A stretch of DNA of 64,000 nucleotides from an uncultured Bacilli bacterium (GCA_934095825.1 CAKOKQ010000006.1:1-64000), one strand, 5' to 3'; positions 44,040-52,679 are shown, counted from the first letter of the stretch. The notes: a model not told the origin generated them from the letters alone. A program made the numbers and translations.

Positions 44040-47000
44040 ATGGGCGAACTTACAAGGGATTTGGGCAACTTTACGAATAATTTTAAACCCAAGATAAATG
44101 GTATCCATCAAAACAGTAATAGTAATTATTCTTATCAAAATACAAATGCTAATCATATTTCATCAGTTAATATAGAAGAAATGGATTTTAACAGTGATGA
44201 TGGTAACAGTATTGATAATATAAGAAGTCTTAATGAAAACATAGGAGCTGTAGTTACTAATAAGTCCCAAAGTTTCTTTGCGGGGCGTGAAGAAGTTATA
44301 GGCTCAGCAATGGAATGGTTAACAACAAACGCTTTACCTGTCCTAGTAAAAATTAGTGAGGCTGCTAACACGGTTCAGAAAGTTACAGGCGCTACTGTTG
44401 GAACAGTTATATCTTCGCTAGTTGAAGGTGTTGGTAATCTTGCTGGGGCAATTTTGGATACTGGCATAACAATCATCGGCGCAGCAGTAAGTTTAGTAAC
44501 ATATGTTTTTATTGATGCACCTCTTAATCTTTTATATTCCATAGCATACAAAAAAGAATGGGATTCCATTTCTGGTAAAATAATGGCAGGGACAAAAGCT
44601 TTTGTAGCCAAAAAACATGTCTCTGGGTGGTTTGATAGTTTTTATGAAAATAATTCTCTTGGTAAGTGGTTAAAAAGTAATAGCTTATTTTTTAATAATG
44701 TTAGAGAAATAACGAATGGAGTCGGATATACGGCAGGAATTATTGGTTTAACTTTTCTAACCGCAGGTATTGCAGGTGCTGTTGGCGTTGCAGGTTCCAG
44801 TGCCTCTGCCGCAACTACTGTAACTACCGTTGCTGGAGTTGCTGGTTTTGGTAAAGGTACAGGTGATGCTTGGCAAAAAGGCGCATCCACCATTAGCGGG
44901 ATAATTTCGGGTGCTTTAAATGGTTTATGGGAAGGATTTCAATTTTTTGTTGGTGCCAAAATTAATGGTATTGATGTATTTGGAAAATCTGCATCTACCG
45001 TAAAAACTAAATTAATTAACAGCTTAGTCCATGTTTGTCTAGATGGCGTCGATGGTGGCGCGGAAACTTTTGCTAAGACTTTAATTGATAGTTGTTATAA
45101 GGACGGTTATACTGATAATGAAGGAAATTATATAAACTATACTAGTAGCGATAGCGTTTTAAAGAGATTACAAGAAAATTTTGATGACTTAGGTGGCTTT
45201 AATAGTGTTTTAACTGGTGCTCTAAGTGGAATGGCAACATCAGCAATAAGCGAGGTTTTCGATTTAGGAAAATATTTTAAAGATATAGACGATACCAAAG
45301 GTGCTAAGAAGTTGTTAGAATCATTAGAAAATAACGAAATAACAATAAGTGAGTTTAATACTAAAATAAACAAAATTGATGCATCTAGTTTAGAAACTAT
45401 AATTAAAGAATGTGATAGTACTAATATATTAAATGAAATATCGAACGCTGCTAATCCCAAATCACTTTCTAAAGTATATGAAAATTTATTAGAAGATAGT
45501 GAATCTTTAAATAAGATAATTGGTTCTTTGGAAAGTAATAATTTAAATAAAATTTTTAACAATTTTGATGAAAAATTAACTGAACAAATAATAGATAAAA
45601 CGACACTAGCTAATTTAGCCCTTATTATTAATAAGTTAGATGATAATAACACAATGAAAATATTAAATCATGAATTTAAATTTACGGATATAAATAAATC
45701 TCTTATTATGAATTTAGATTCGGCTAAATTGCGTAGTTTATTTGATAACGGTTTATTAAATAACACTAAAGAATACTTAGGGAAAAGTTTAAACGGTAGT
45801 AATGCCCCAATGATAAAAGTAAAAACCCTATTAAATATTATTGATGATGAGGAAATGTTTAAAATTTTTGAAAATGCAGATGGAAGATTTAGTGATGCTT
45901 CTTCGTCTAAATTGTTTTTGGATGCTTCTCGTAAAGAGTATTTACTTGCTTTTGATGAGTTAAATAATATGATTAATAATAATAATTATCAGCAGGCTTT
46001 TAGTGATGTCGAACTTAAGAGGATAAGAGATTTAGCAAGTATTGCTAATGATAGGTGGATGTTTGATAATTCAATAAAGGCTCAAACTTTATTATCATCA
46101 GAAACTATTTTAGGAAATATGCAAAATGTTGGTAAGTATAAAATTAATACAGGCGATTTTTTAAATTGGATATCAGAACATGGTGATGATGCTTTAAATA
46201 AAAATTTTCAATTGTTTGATGATATAAGTAACGAAGAAGCTATTTCTTGTTTAAAAGATATGTATTCTAAGGTTACAGATTATCGTAATCGTGGTTTTAG
46301 TGTTTATTTACCTGATGAGGCTAACATTCAAAAGATGATTAAATCATTAGACGATGGGGCTTTCGATATTTATAGAAATTTAAAAAATATTTCAGATGTT
46401 AATACTACTAGTTTAAAAGATGAACTTTTAAAATCAATAGATGGTCTAACAAATCCAACTATGATTGCAAAAAAATTATACAATGAATTAAATAAGCGCG
46501 TTAATTATAGTGTTAAATGGATGCAAGTATCGGAAAATAAAAATTTTATAAAAGAAGAGATTGATATATACAATCAAGATGTTAGTCTTGATAAAATTAA
46601 AACTGGTGATAATATAATTTGTAAAGGCTGGTCCCAACTTTATAAAGAAGCGTTGGTAGCAGCAGGCTTTGATGAATCAAAGATTGTTATTGAGGGAGAA
46701 AATTACATAGGAAGTCATAAATGGATAAGTGTTGACCTAGGCGATGGTAATTATATTCTTGCCGATGCAACTAATGCTGTAGGTGGAGCAACTGACTTAG
46801 TTAGAGCTAAAATAGGGGAATCAGAGTTAGGTTTTATGCTATTAAATCCTAAGAAAATATTATCTGATTCTAATGGTAGTTTGTCGTCTTTATCAAAATT
46901 GCCCCGTGATTACTTTAAAAAAGAAGAACTAAGACCAGTTTATGATAATATAATTAAAACTAATGTTGATAACCTTGATAATGAGCTTAGAAAGGCTACG

Positions 47001-47387
47001 GGGGAAATACCTATTAATAAAATTGAGGAAATAGCAGCCAATTTTAAAAAACCAGGATTAGTTGAGAAGATATTTGGTGAAGATTTAACGGAAGCTGTCA
47101 GTTCTACTTTATGGAATATGGAATTACCAGAAAATGTTAACGGAATTGAAGCATATTCTTACTTATCAAAGTTAATTAATGTTCTTAGTAACAATAATGT
47201 TGAAGTTAAAAATAATTTTGGCATTAATGTATATGTTGATTATACGGGGGACTCCTTAAATGTAATAAAGATGCAAAGTGGTAGTGATCAAGTATATGAG
47301 TTATTTGGTAAAAAAATAGGTAAAATTGTTACAGCTTCTCAATCAGCATTAGAAAAATATTTATATGGTTACAATAAGTTAATATAG
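44040..47387 (+). CDS. T7SS effector with transglutaminase-like C-terminal domain
   Basis: 1,115 residues; RBS GAGGT. The N-terminal 45 residues are Asn/Ser-rich, then EEMDFNSDD, the shared effector motif. Residues about 100-420 closely match the middle of the effector at 36983: TKAFVAKKHVSGWFDSFYEN, WEGFQFFVGAKINGIDVFG, VFDLGKYFKD. Similarity is weaker through the helical region to about 760. The C-terminal domain differs wholly: IICKGWSQLYKEALVAAGF (Cys near 861), GSHKWISVDLGDGNY (His near 893) and LADATN (Asp near 908), the Cys-His-Asp order of transglutaminase/cysteine-protease folds. It could deamidate, cross-link or cleave a target. A candidate immunity gene follows. Confidence 0.78.
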   Translation: MGELTRDLGNFTNNFKPKINGIHQNSNSNYSYQNTNANHISSVNIEEMDFNSDDGNSIDNIRSLNENIGAVVTNKSQSFFAGREEVIGSAMEWLTTNALPVLVKISEAANTVQKVTGATVGTVISSLVEGVGNLAGAILDTGITIIGAAVSLVTYVFIDAPLNLLYSIAYKKEWDSISGKIMAGTKAFVAKKHVSGWFDSFYENNSLGKWLKSNSLFFNNVREITNGVGYTAGIIGLTFLTAGIAGAVGVAGSSASAATTVTTVAGVAGFGKGTGDAWQKGASTISGIISGALNGLWEGFQFFVGAKINGIDVFGKSASTVKTKLINSLVHVCLDGVDGGAETFAKTLIDSCYKDGYTDNEGNYINYTSSDSVLKRLQENFDDLGGFNSVLTGALSGMATSAISEVFDLGKYFKDIDDTKGAKKLLESLENNEITISEFNTKINKIDASSLETIIKECDSTNILNEISNAANPKSLSKVYENLLEDSESLNKIIGSLESNNLNKIFNNFDEKLTEQIIDKTTLANLALIINKLDDNNTMKILNHEFKFTDINKSLIMNLDSAKLRSLFDNGLLNNTKEYLGKSLNGSNAPMIKVKTLLNIIDDEEMFKIFENADGRFSDASSSKLFLDASRKEYLLAFDELNNMINNNNYQQAFSDVELKRIRDLASIANDRWMFDNSIKAQTLLSSETILGNMQNVGKYKINTGDFLNWISEHGDDALNKNFQLFDDISNEEAISCLKDMYSKVTDYRNRGFSVYLPDEANIQKMIKSLDDGAFDIYRNLKNISDVNTTSLKDELLKSIDGLTNPTMIAKKLYNELNKRVNYSVKWMQVSENKNFIKEEIDIYNQDVSLDKIKTGDNIICKGWSQLYKEALVAAGFDESKIVIEGENYIGSHKWISVDLGDGNYILADATNAVGGATDLVRAKIGESELGFMLLNPKKILSDSNGSLSSLSKLPRDYFKKEELRPVYDNIIKTNVDNLDNELRKATGEIPINKIEEIAANFKKPGLVEKIFGEDLTEAVSSTLWNMELPENVNGIEAYSYLSKLINVLSNNNVEVKNNFGINVYVDYTGDSLNVIKMQSGSDQVYELFGKKIGKIVTASQSALEKYLYGYNKLI

Positions 47388-47401
47388 GAAGGAGACTTAT
47401 T

Positions 47402-47665
47402 ATGAATATGGAGTATTTAAGAGAATTATATAAAAAAATAGATAAAGATGGTTTATCCCAAGAGCAATTAGATATGTATAATAAGGCTAATGAGTTATTA
47501 AAAATTGATGATTTGTTTTTTAAGATAGATTTAGCATCAGCAGTAGGTTTACTTAGTTTTCTAGGAATACCTGATGAAAAAATAAAAGAAGCTTATTTTC
47601 AGCTAATTAGTTTTAAAGAATTTAAAAATAATACAGATAAGCAATATGATTTATATGAAAGATAG
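47402..47665 (+). CDS. Candidate immunity protein for the transglutaminase-like effector
   Basis: 87 residues with RBS GGAAGGAG. It is small, acidic/basic mixed and helical (LRELYKKIDKDGLSQEQLDMY ... FFKIDLASAVGLLSFLG), with no signal peptide or known domain. It is the last gene of the island: its stop merges into the right direct repeat, which starts at 47664 and supplies the terminator. The role is inferred from position only. Confidence 0.6.
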   Translation: MNMEYLRELYKKIDKDGLSQEQLDMYNKANELLKIDDLFFKIDLASAVGLLSFLGIPDEKIKEAYFQLISFKEFKNNTDKQYDLYER

Positions 47666-47810
47666 GTTATAATTTAACCTGTTTTTTCTTTCTATAACTT
47701 TCTAATACCTGCTTACTTATTTAAATATTTTCATTATTTATATAGGATAATAAAGCAAAATACTATTAATGTCAATAGACATATTTTTACGAAAAAAAAT
47801 CCATAAATTC
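47664..47810. repeat. Right direct repeat flanking the T7SS island (147 bp)
   Basis: Matches 25771-25916 with about seven substitutions and one indel, in the same orientation. It opens with the terminator hairpin AGGTTA/TAACCT (47664-47680) and T-run that ends the last effector operon, and ends at CCATAAATTC. Unlike the left copy, no IS66 sequence follows; the sequence runs straight into the hydrolase promoter. Confidence 0.85.
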
Positions 47811-47830
47811 ATAATAAAATAAGAAAGTCG

Positions 47831-47839
47831 TGCTATAAT
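47831..47839 (+). promoter_or_regulatory. Extended -10 promoter of the hydrolase-murF-ddl group
   Basis: TGCTATAAT at 47831-47839, 20 bases before the hydrolase ATG, with RBS GAGGTGG between. No convincing -35. Confidence 0.6.
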
Positions 47840-47858
47840 TAATTGAGGTGGAAATTTT

Positions 47859-48608
47859 ATGAAAGTAGTAGTTAATAATAAACATATTTTTTATGATCAA
47901 CTGGGGTTAGGAACTAAAGATATTGTAATGCTTCATGGTTGGGGACAGAATATGGAAATGATGCGTCCTTTAGCCCTTAAGTTAATAAATGATAAAAATA
48001 TCAAAAATACTTATCGTATTACTATTTTAGATTTACCCGGATTTGGAGCATCAACTGAACCGGATATGGATACTGATGTTTTTAGTTATACTAAACTTAT
48101 TGAGGATTTTTTAAAGACTCTAAATATCGAAAATCCTATTATGGTAGGACATTCCTTTGGCGGCCGTTTATCAATTATCTATGCAAGTCGTAATAAGACT
48201 GAAAGAGTAATTTTATTCGGAGCTCCTTGCATTAGAGAATACAAACCAACTTTTAAAGAAAAAGTCCTTAAAACTTTAAAGAAAGTTCCTTTTACTAAAG
48301 ATTTAGTAGAAATTGCTAAACAATACATTGGCTCAACCGATTATAAAAATGCCAGTCCCGTTATGAGAACTGTCTTAGTAAATACTATTAATCAAGATTT
48401 GAGTGATTGTGCAACGAAGATTACCGCTCCAACGCTTCTAATTTGGGGAACCTTGGATACCGCAGCACCAATTGAACAGGCTCGTAAACTAGAAAAACTT
48501 CTTAAAGATGGGGCTTTAATCGAACTTTCTGGAGCCACCCATTACGCTTACTTAGAACGCATTGATTATGTAACTAATATTTTAATAAATTTCTTAGGAG
48601 GAGAATAA
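47859..48608 (+). CDS. Alpha/beta hydrolase
   Basis: 249 residues. Motifs are LHGWGQNMEMM (oxyanion region near 25-35), DLPGFGAS, nucleophile GHSFGG (Ser99), an Asp in WGTLDTAAP, and a His in GATHYAYLER, a complete Ser-Asp-His triad. There is no signal peptide, so it is cytoplasmic. The substrate is unknown. The murF gene starts two bases after its stop and ddl follows, so it may serve cell-wall precursor metabolism (context only). Confidence 0.88.
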   Translation: MKVVVNNKHIFYDQLGLGTKDIVMLHGWGQNMEMMRPLALKLINDKNIKNTYRITILDLPGFGASTEPDMDTDVFSYTKLIEDFLKTLNIENPIMVGHSFGGRLSIIYASRNKTERVILFGAPCIREYKPTFKEKVLKTLKKVPFTKDLVEIAKQYIGSTDYKNASPVMRTVLVNTINQDLSDCATKITAPTLLIWGTLDTAAPIEQARKLEKLLKDGALIELSGATHYAYLERIDYVTNILINFLGGE

Positions 48609-48609
48609 A

Positions 48610-50211
48610 ATGACTATAATTATAAATACTTTACTTTTTTTAATTATCTTTTATGCTGTAACTGTTAAATCGCAAAAATCTTTACACATGTTACAACAAA
48701 ACTTATATAATGAAAATAACCGTTATTTAAAATGGTTAAAACAAAACCGAGTACAAGCTTTAAAACACTATGATGTTGTCGGTTTAATTTTAAGTCTTAT
48801 TGCTTTATTTACTGGTGGTTTTCTATCTAAAGTGTTACTTCTTGCAAGTGGCTTAATCTATCTATTTGATACCCAAGTTATTAAATATTCCATTATGATT
48901 GAAAAAGCTAAAAAACCTCTTGTTAAAACTGCTCGTGTTAAAAGACAAATAACAACGCTTTATCTTTTAAATTTAATTCCTTTGCTTTTATATTTAATAT
49001 TCCAAGGTAATGCTAAAATCTTGTTTTTAACTGCTTCTTTAATGTTAGTACTAAACTATTATATGGTTTATCTTGTTAAACTAATTAATGATCCCATTGA
49101 AAAAGGGATTTATAAAAAATTCTGGAATATGGCAGAAAATAAATTAGCCTCTTATAAAGATTTAAAAGTTATTGGTATTACAGGTTCTTATGGAAAAACA
49201 AGTAGTAAAAATATTTTAAATGAGATTTTATCTATGGATTATATTTCCCATCCAACCCCTAAAAACTTTAATACTGATGTGGGCCTTATGACAACCATTA
49301 ATAATGATTTAACAAAATTTGATGAAATCTTTATTGCAGAGATGGGAGCTTATAAAGTAGGAAGAATTAAGAATGCTTGTAACTTAGTCCATCCTAAATA
49401 CGGTTTACTTACAACTATTGGTAAAGCCCATTTAGAAACATTTGGAAGTCAAGAAAATATTGTTAAAACAAAATTTGAACTTATTGAAAGTTTGCCTAGT
49501 GATGGTATAGCTTTTCTAAATATGGACGATCCTCTACAAGTTAAATATGATCTACAAAATAAAGTTAGAGTTGTATGGTATGCGGTAAATAATAAAAAGG
49601 CGGACTTTTACTGCTTAGATACAAAATGTAGTGATAAGGGTTCTACTTTTAAGATATTCTTTAAGAGTGAAAATAAAGCTTATGAATTTCAAACTAGACT
49701 TTTAGGGCGTCATAACATTTCTAATATTGTTTCAGCCGTTGCGATTGGTTATGAGTTTGGCATATCCATTTCTAAATTACAAGCTGCCGTTATGAAGATT
49801 AAACCAATTGAACATCGCCTAGAACTTAAGAAAATTGGTAACATGTATCAAATTGATGATGCCTATAACTCTAATCCAGTGGGGGCAAAAGTAGCTCTAG
49901 AAGTTCTTGGTATGATGCCAGGGGATAAAGTGGTAGTTACCCCCGGAATGGTTGAGTTAGGCGCAGAAGAAGAAAAATATAATAAAGAATTTGGTGAAGA
50001 AATTAGTGCTGTTGCTGATTATGTCATTTTAGTTGGAGAAAAACAAACGAAACCAATTTATGAAGGCTTAATGAATAAAAAATATGATAAAGACAGAATT
50101 ATTATTACCAATGATGTTAGACAAACTTATATTATTGTTAACAAGTTAAAAGGTAAAAAAGATATTTATGCTTTATATGAAAATGATTTACCAGATACTT
50201 ATAATGAATAA
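48610..50211 (+). CDS. murF: MurF-type Mur ligase with N-terminal membrane domain
   Basis: 533 residues. The first ~165 hold four or five hydrophobic segments (at about 3-18, 58-92, 117-135 and 137-155) instead of the usual soluble MurF N-domain. The Mur ligase core follows: ATP loop GITGSYGKTSSKN near 188, FIAEMGAYKVG, IGKAHLETFGS, LLGRHNISN, and IKPIEHRLELKKIGNMYQIDDAYNSNP, then the C-domain with VVTPGMVELG. MurF adds D-Ala-D-Ala to the UDP-MurNAc-peptide. The ddl gene, which makes that dipeptide, lies 64 bases downstream. The fused membrane part would hold precursor synthesis at the membrane (inference). Confidence 0.88.
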   Translation: MTIIINTLLFLIIFYAVTVKSQKSLHMLQQNLYNENNRYLKWLKQNRVQALKHYDVVGLILSLIALFTGGFLSKVLLLASGLIYLFDTQVIKYSIMIEKAKKPLVKTARVKRQITTLYLLNLIPLLLYLIFQGNAKILFLTASLMLVLNYYMVYLVKLINDPIEKGIYKKFWNMAENKLASYKDLKVIGITGSYGKTSSKNILNEILSMDYISHPTPKNFNTDVGLMTTINNDLTKFDEIFIAEMGAYKVGRIKNACNLVHPKYGLLTTIGKAHLETFGSQENIVKTKFELIESLPSDGIAFLNMDDPLQVKYDLQNKVRVVWYAVNNKKADFYCLDTKCSDKGSTFKIFFKSENKAYEFQTRLLGRHNISNIVSAVAIGYEFGISISKLQAAVMKIKPIEHRLELKKIGNMYQIDDAYNSNPVGAKVALEVLGMMPGDKVVVTPGMVELGAEEEKYNKEFGEEISAVADYVILVGEKQTKPIYEGLMNKKYDKDRIIITNDVRQTYIIVNKLKGKKDIYALYENDLPDTYNE

Positions 50212-50275
50212 ATATAAGTATGCAAAAACTATTTAAAATAAATAAAAATTAGGAAATTAAGGAAGGAAAAAAATT

Positions 50276-51466
50276 ATGAATATAAAATTAGGTGTAATAT
50301 TTGGTGGGGTATCTGTTGAACATGAAGTAAGTATTATTTCAGCTGTTCAAGCAATGCAAGCCCTAGATAAGGAAAAATATGATATCATTCCTATCTATAT
50401 AACTAAGGATAGACAGTGGTATACGGGCGAAATTTTAAAAGATATGGAAACATATACTGATATGGATTTACTAAAAAGATATACTAGTAATGTTTCATTA
50501 ATTAATAAGAATGGTAAATTTTATTTACAAAGTAAAGGTTTATTTAAACATATTGTAACTGAATTAGATTTAATTTTACCAGTTTGTCATGGTACTAATA
50601 TGGAAGATGGGACCTTACAAGGTTATTTACAAACAGTGGGTATTCCTTATTGTGAATCTGATGTTGCATCATCAAGTGTTGCTCAAGATAAAGTAACGCA
50701 AAAGTTAGTCTTCCAAAGTAAAAATTTACCAATGACTGCTTTTACATGGTTTTATGATACTGATTATAGCGAGACTCCCGAAGAAATTTTAAAAGAATGT
50801 GCTAAGTTAAAATATCCTTTAATTGTAAAACCAGCAACTTTAGGAAGTTCAGTTGGTATTAATTTTGCTAAAGATGAAACTGAGTTAAAAAGTGCCATTG
50901 AAGAGGCTATTTCCTATGATAAGAAAATTTTGGTTGAACATGCCGTTGAAAATTTAAGTGAGGTTAATATCTCTGTTTTAGGCGATTATAAATATCAAGA
51001 TGTATCTTGCATTGAAGAAGTAACTACTGTTCATCATCTTCTAACTTATGCCGATAAATATATTGGTAATGCTAAAAACACGCCAAGTAAAGGCATGGCA
51101 AGTCTTGGTCGTAAAGTTCCTGCTAAGTTAGATAAAAAAATTCAAAATGAAGTTGAGAGTGTTGCCGTTAAGGCCTTTAAAGCCGTTGGGTTATCTGGAG
51201 TTTGTCGTATTGATTTTCTAATTGATCAAAATGATAATAAAGTTTATATTAATGAAATTAATTCTATTCCCGGATCATTATCATTTTATTTATGGGAACC
51301 AAAAGGTAAAAAATATCGTGAGCTTTTAGATGAAATTATTAAAATTGGTATTAAAAATTATCAAGAAAATAGTAAAAAAGTTCATTCCTTTGAATCAAAT
51401 ATCTTAGAAGGCTATAAAAACGGTGCTAAAGGTGGTAAATTTGGTTGCAAAGGTAGCAAATTCTAG
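50276..51466 (+). CDS. ddl: D-alanine--D-alanine ligase
   Basis: 396 residues; RBS AAGGAAGGA. ATP-grasp ligase motifs are IFGGVSVEHEVSIISA at the start, LPVCHGTNMEDGTLQGYLQ, YPLIVKPATLGSSVGI, and GVCRIDFLIDQ then INEINSIPGSLSFYLWE. It joins two D-Ala for peptidoglycan, feeding the MurF encoded just before. The omega-loop region (YADKYIGNAKNTPSKGMASLG) differs from classic Ddl. The C-terminus carries a Lys/Gly tail (GAKGGKFGCKGSKF) beyond the domain, with no known role. The specificity for D-Ala over D-Lac or D-Ser cannot be judged by eye. Confidence 0.9.
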   Translation: MNIKLGVIFGGVSVEHEVSIISAVQAMQALDKEKYDIIPIYITKDRQWYTGEILKDMETYTDMDLLKRYTSNVSLINKNGKFYLQSKGLFKHIVTELDLILPVCHGTNMEDGTLQGYLQTVGIPYCESDVASSSVAQDKVTQKLVFQSKNLPMTAFTWFYDTDYSETPEEILKECAKLKYPLIVKPATLGSSVGINFAKDETELKSAIEEAISYDKKILVEHAVENLSEVNISVLGDYKYQDVSCIEEVTTVHHLLTYADKYIGNAKNTPSKGMASLGRKVPAKLDKKIQNEVESVAVKAFKAVGLSGVCRIDFLIDQNDNKVYINEINSIPGSLSFYLWEPKGKKYRELLDEIIKIGIKNYQENSKKVHSFESNILEGYKNGAKGGKFGCKGSKF

Positions 51467-51473
51467 GTGAGTT

Positions 51474-51905
51474 ATGAGAAAAAATGGGTTTACACTAGTT
51501 GAGTTATTAGCGGTTATTGTCGTTTTGGCTATTTTGATAACGGTTGCAACACCAAATATTATGGGGCTTTTAAATAAAGAAAAAGATAAAACCAGTGATA
51601 TTGTTGTAAATAATTTAAAAGATGCTGCCGTAAGTTATGCCAAAGAGCAAATATCGTTGAAAAAATTACATTTAAGCTCTTGTACCTTTGAAATAAAAGA
51701 TGAAAACACGGCAAAAAATAATATAAGTGCTGGTGGTAAATGTGTTAAAGCTTATAGCATTAATGATTTAAAGAATAATGGTACTTTTGAGGATAAACAA
51801 AGCTCTTGTGATAAAAATAAAAATGTTTATATTTATAAGTATAATAACGGTAATTATGATGAGATAAGAGCTTTTGTACCCGATGATGCTTGCCAAGTAA
51901 AATAG
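51474..51905 (+). CDS. Prepilin-type (pseudopilin) protein
   Basis: 143 residues. It starts with the type IV prepilin signal RKNGFTLVELLAVIVVLAILITVATP: a short basic leader, cleavage after Gly, Glu at +5 and a hydrophobic helix. The outer domain has four Cys. Such proteins are cleaved by a prepilin peptidase and assembled into pili, competence pseudopili or secretion machines. No pilus ATPase or peptidase gene is in the window. It lies 7 bases after ddl and may be co-transcribed with it. Confidence 0.85.
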   Translation: MRKNGFTLVELLAVIVVLAILITVATPNIMGLLNKEKDKTSDIVVNNLKDAAVSYAKEQISLKKLHLSSCTFEIKDENTAKNNISAGGKCVKAYSINDLKNNGTFEDKQSSCDKNKNVYIYKYNNGNYDEIRAFVPDDACQVK

Positions 51906-51913
51906 AGGTAAAA

Positions 51914-52576
51914 ATGCAAAAAGAACTAAAATATCTAGAAGTTAATTATAGCGAAAAAGACTTAGCATATATTGATACTTTGGTAAAAAATTTAGAGATT
52001 AGGTGTAGTAAAGTAGTCGACTGGTTTGATATGAAGGAATTTGGACCTAAAACTATTGTAACTTTATTTCCTGATATTAAAAGTTTTCATCAAGCTCTTC
52101 TTGAGTGTAGTCCTGAAATGAAAGTGTATGATTGGACTAGTGGGTATACATGTAAAAATAATGGTAAGTTTATCGTTGATACTTTATCCCTAGAGGGACT
52201 TCATGAAACTTCGCATAAAGATGCTACATATGATGATTATGAAAATATGCTTGTTCATGAATTTGTGCATTCATGTCAATTAAGAATAAGAAACGCTCCC
52301 AATGTCATCTGGTTAACTGAAGGTATGGCTTGTTACTTTGCTAATCAATATAGTTTTAATCAAAGACCAGTTACTACAAGTTTAGAAGAAGTTTTCGATA
52401 ATAAAAATGGTCAAGGCAAATATAGTGATTATAAAAAAATGTTTGGTTATGTTTATGAGACTTATGGTCGTGATTACTGTTTAGAATTATTAACAAATAA
52501 AGAAAAAGCTTACCTTGAAACACCTAGACTTTACGAAGAGGCTGTAAACTATTATAAAGAAACACTAAAAAGATAA
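51914..52576 (+). CDS. Putative zinc metallopeptidase (HExxH, gluzincin-like)
   Basis: 220 residues from ATG 51914, after AGAGGT. An in-frame start at 51890 would overlap the pseudopilin gene and lacks an RBS. The core is MLVHEFVHSCQLR (HExxH), then about 20 residues later WLTEGMACYFANQY with the likely third ligand Glu, as in peptidase-MA-like families. No signal peptide or membrane segment, so cytoplasmic or non-classically exported. The substrate is unknown. It is followed by a strong terminator. Confidence 0.8.
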   Translation: MQKELKYLEVNYSEKDLAYIDTLVKNLEIRCSKVVDWFDMKEFGPKTIVTLFPDIKSFHQALLECSPEMKVYDWTSGYTCKNNGKFIVDTLSLEGLHETSHKDATYDDYENMLVHEFVHSCQLRIRNAPNVIWLTEGMACYFANQYSFNQRPVTTSLEEVFDNKNGQGKYSDYKKMFGYVYETYGRDYCLELLTNKEKAYLETPRLYEEAVNYYKETLKR

Positions 52577-52591
52577 AAAATAATTAAATTT

Positions 52592-52630
52592 AAGGAGTTT
52601 ATCATAAAAACAAAGATAAATTCCTTTTTT
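52592..52630 (+). terminator. Terminator after the metallopeptidase gene
   Basis: Twelve-pair stem AAGGAGTTTATC/GATAAATTCCTT (52592-52603 with 52615-52626, one G-U), then T-run. Confidence 0.85.
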
Positions 52631-52647
52631 AAAAGAAAAATTTAAGG

Positions 52648-52653
52648 TATAAT
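52648..52653 (+). promoter_or_regulatory. -10 box before ftsY
   Basis: TATAAT at 52648-52653, about 27 bases before the ftsY ATG. A T-rich -35 region overlaps the end of the terminator and is weak. Confidence 0.5.
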
Positions 52654-52679
52654 AAGTTATTAGAAAGAAAGTGAATTAT

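Noticed and set aside
44153..45652. Several long minus-strand frames under the effector genes
   Set aside because: They are complements of biased Gly/Ala/Ser and Asn/Lys codons in clear plus-strand genes and have no RBS or domain.
25771..47810. Direct repeats as att sites of an integrase-driven element
   Set aside because: No integrase, tRNA target or phage gene lies in or next to the island, and the repeats begin with a terminator hairpin. Homologous recombination between duplicated 3' regions is simpler, so att was not claimed.
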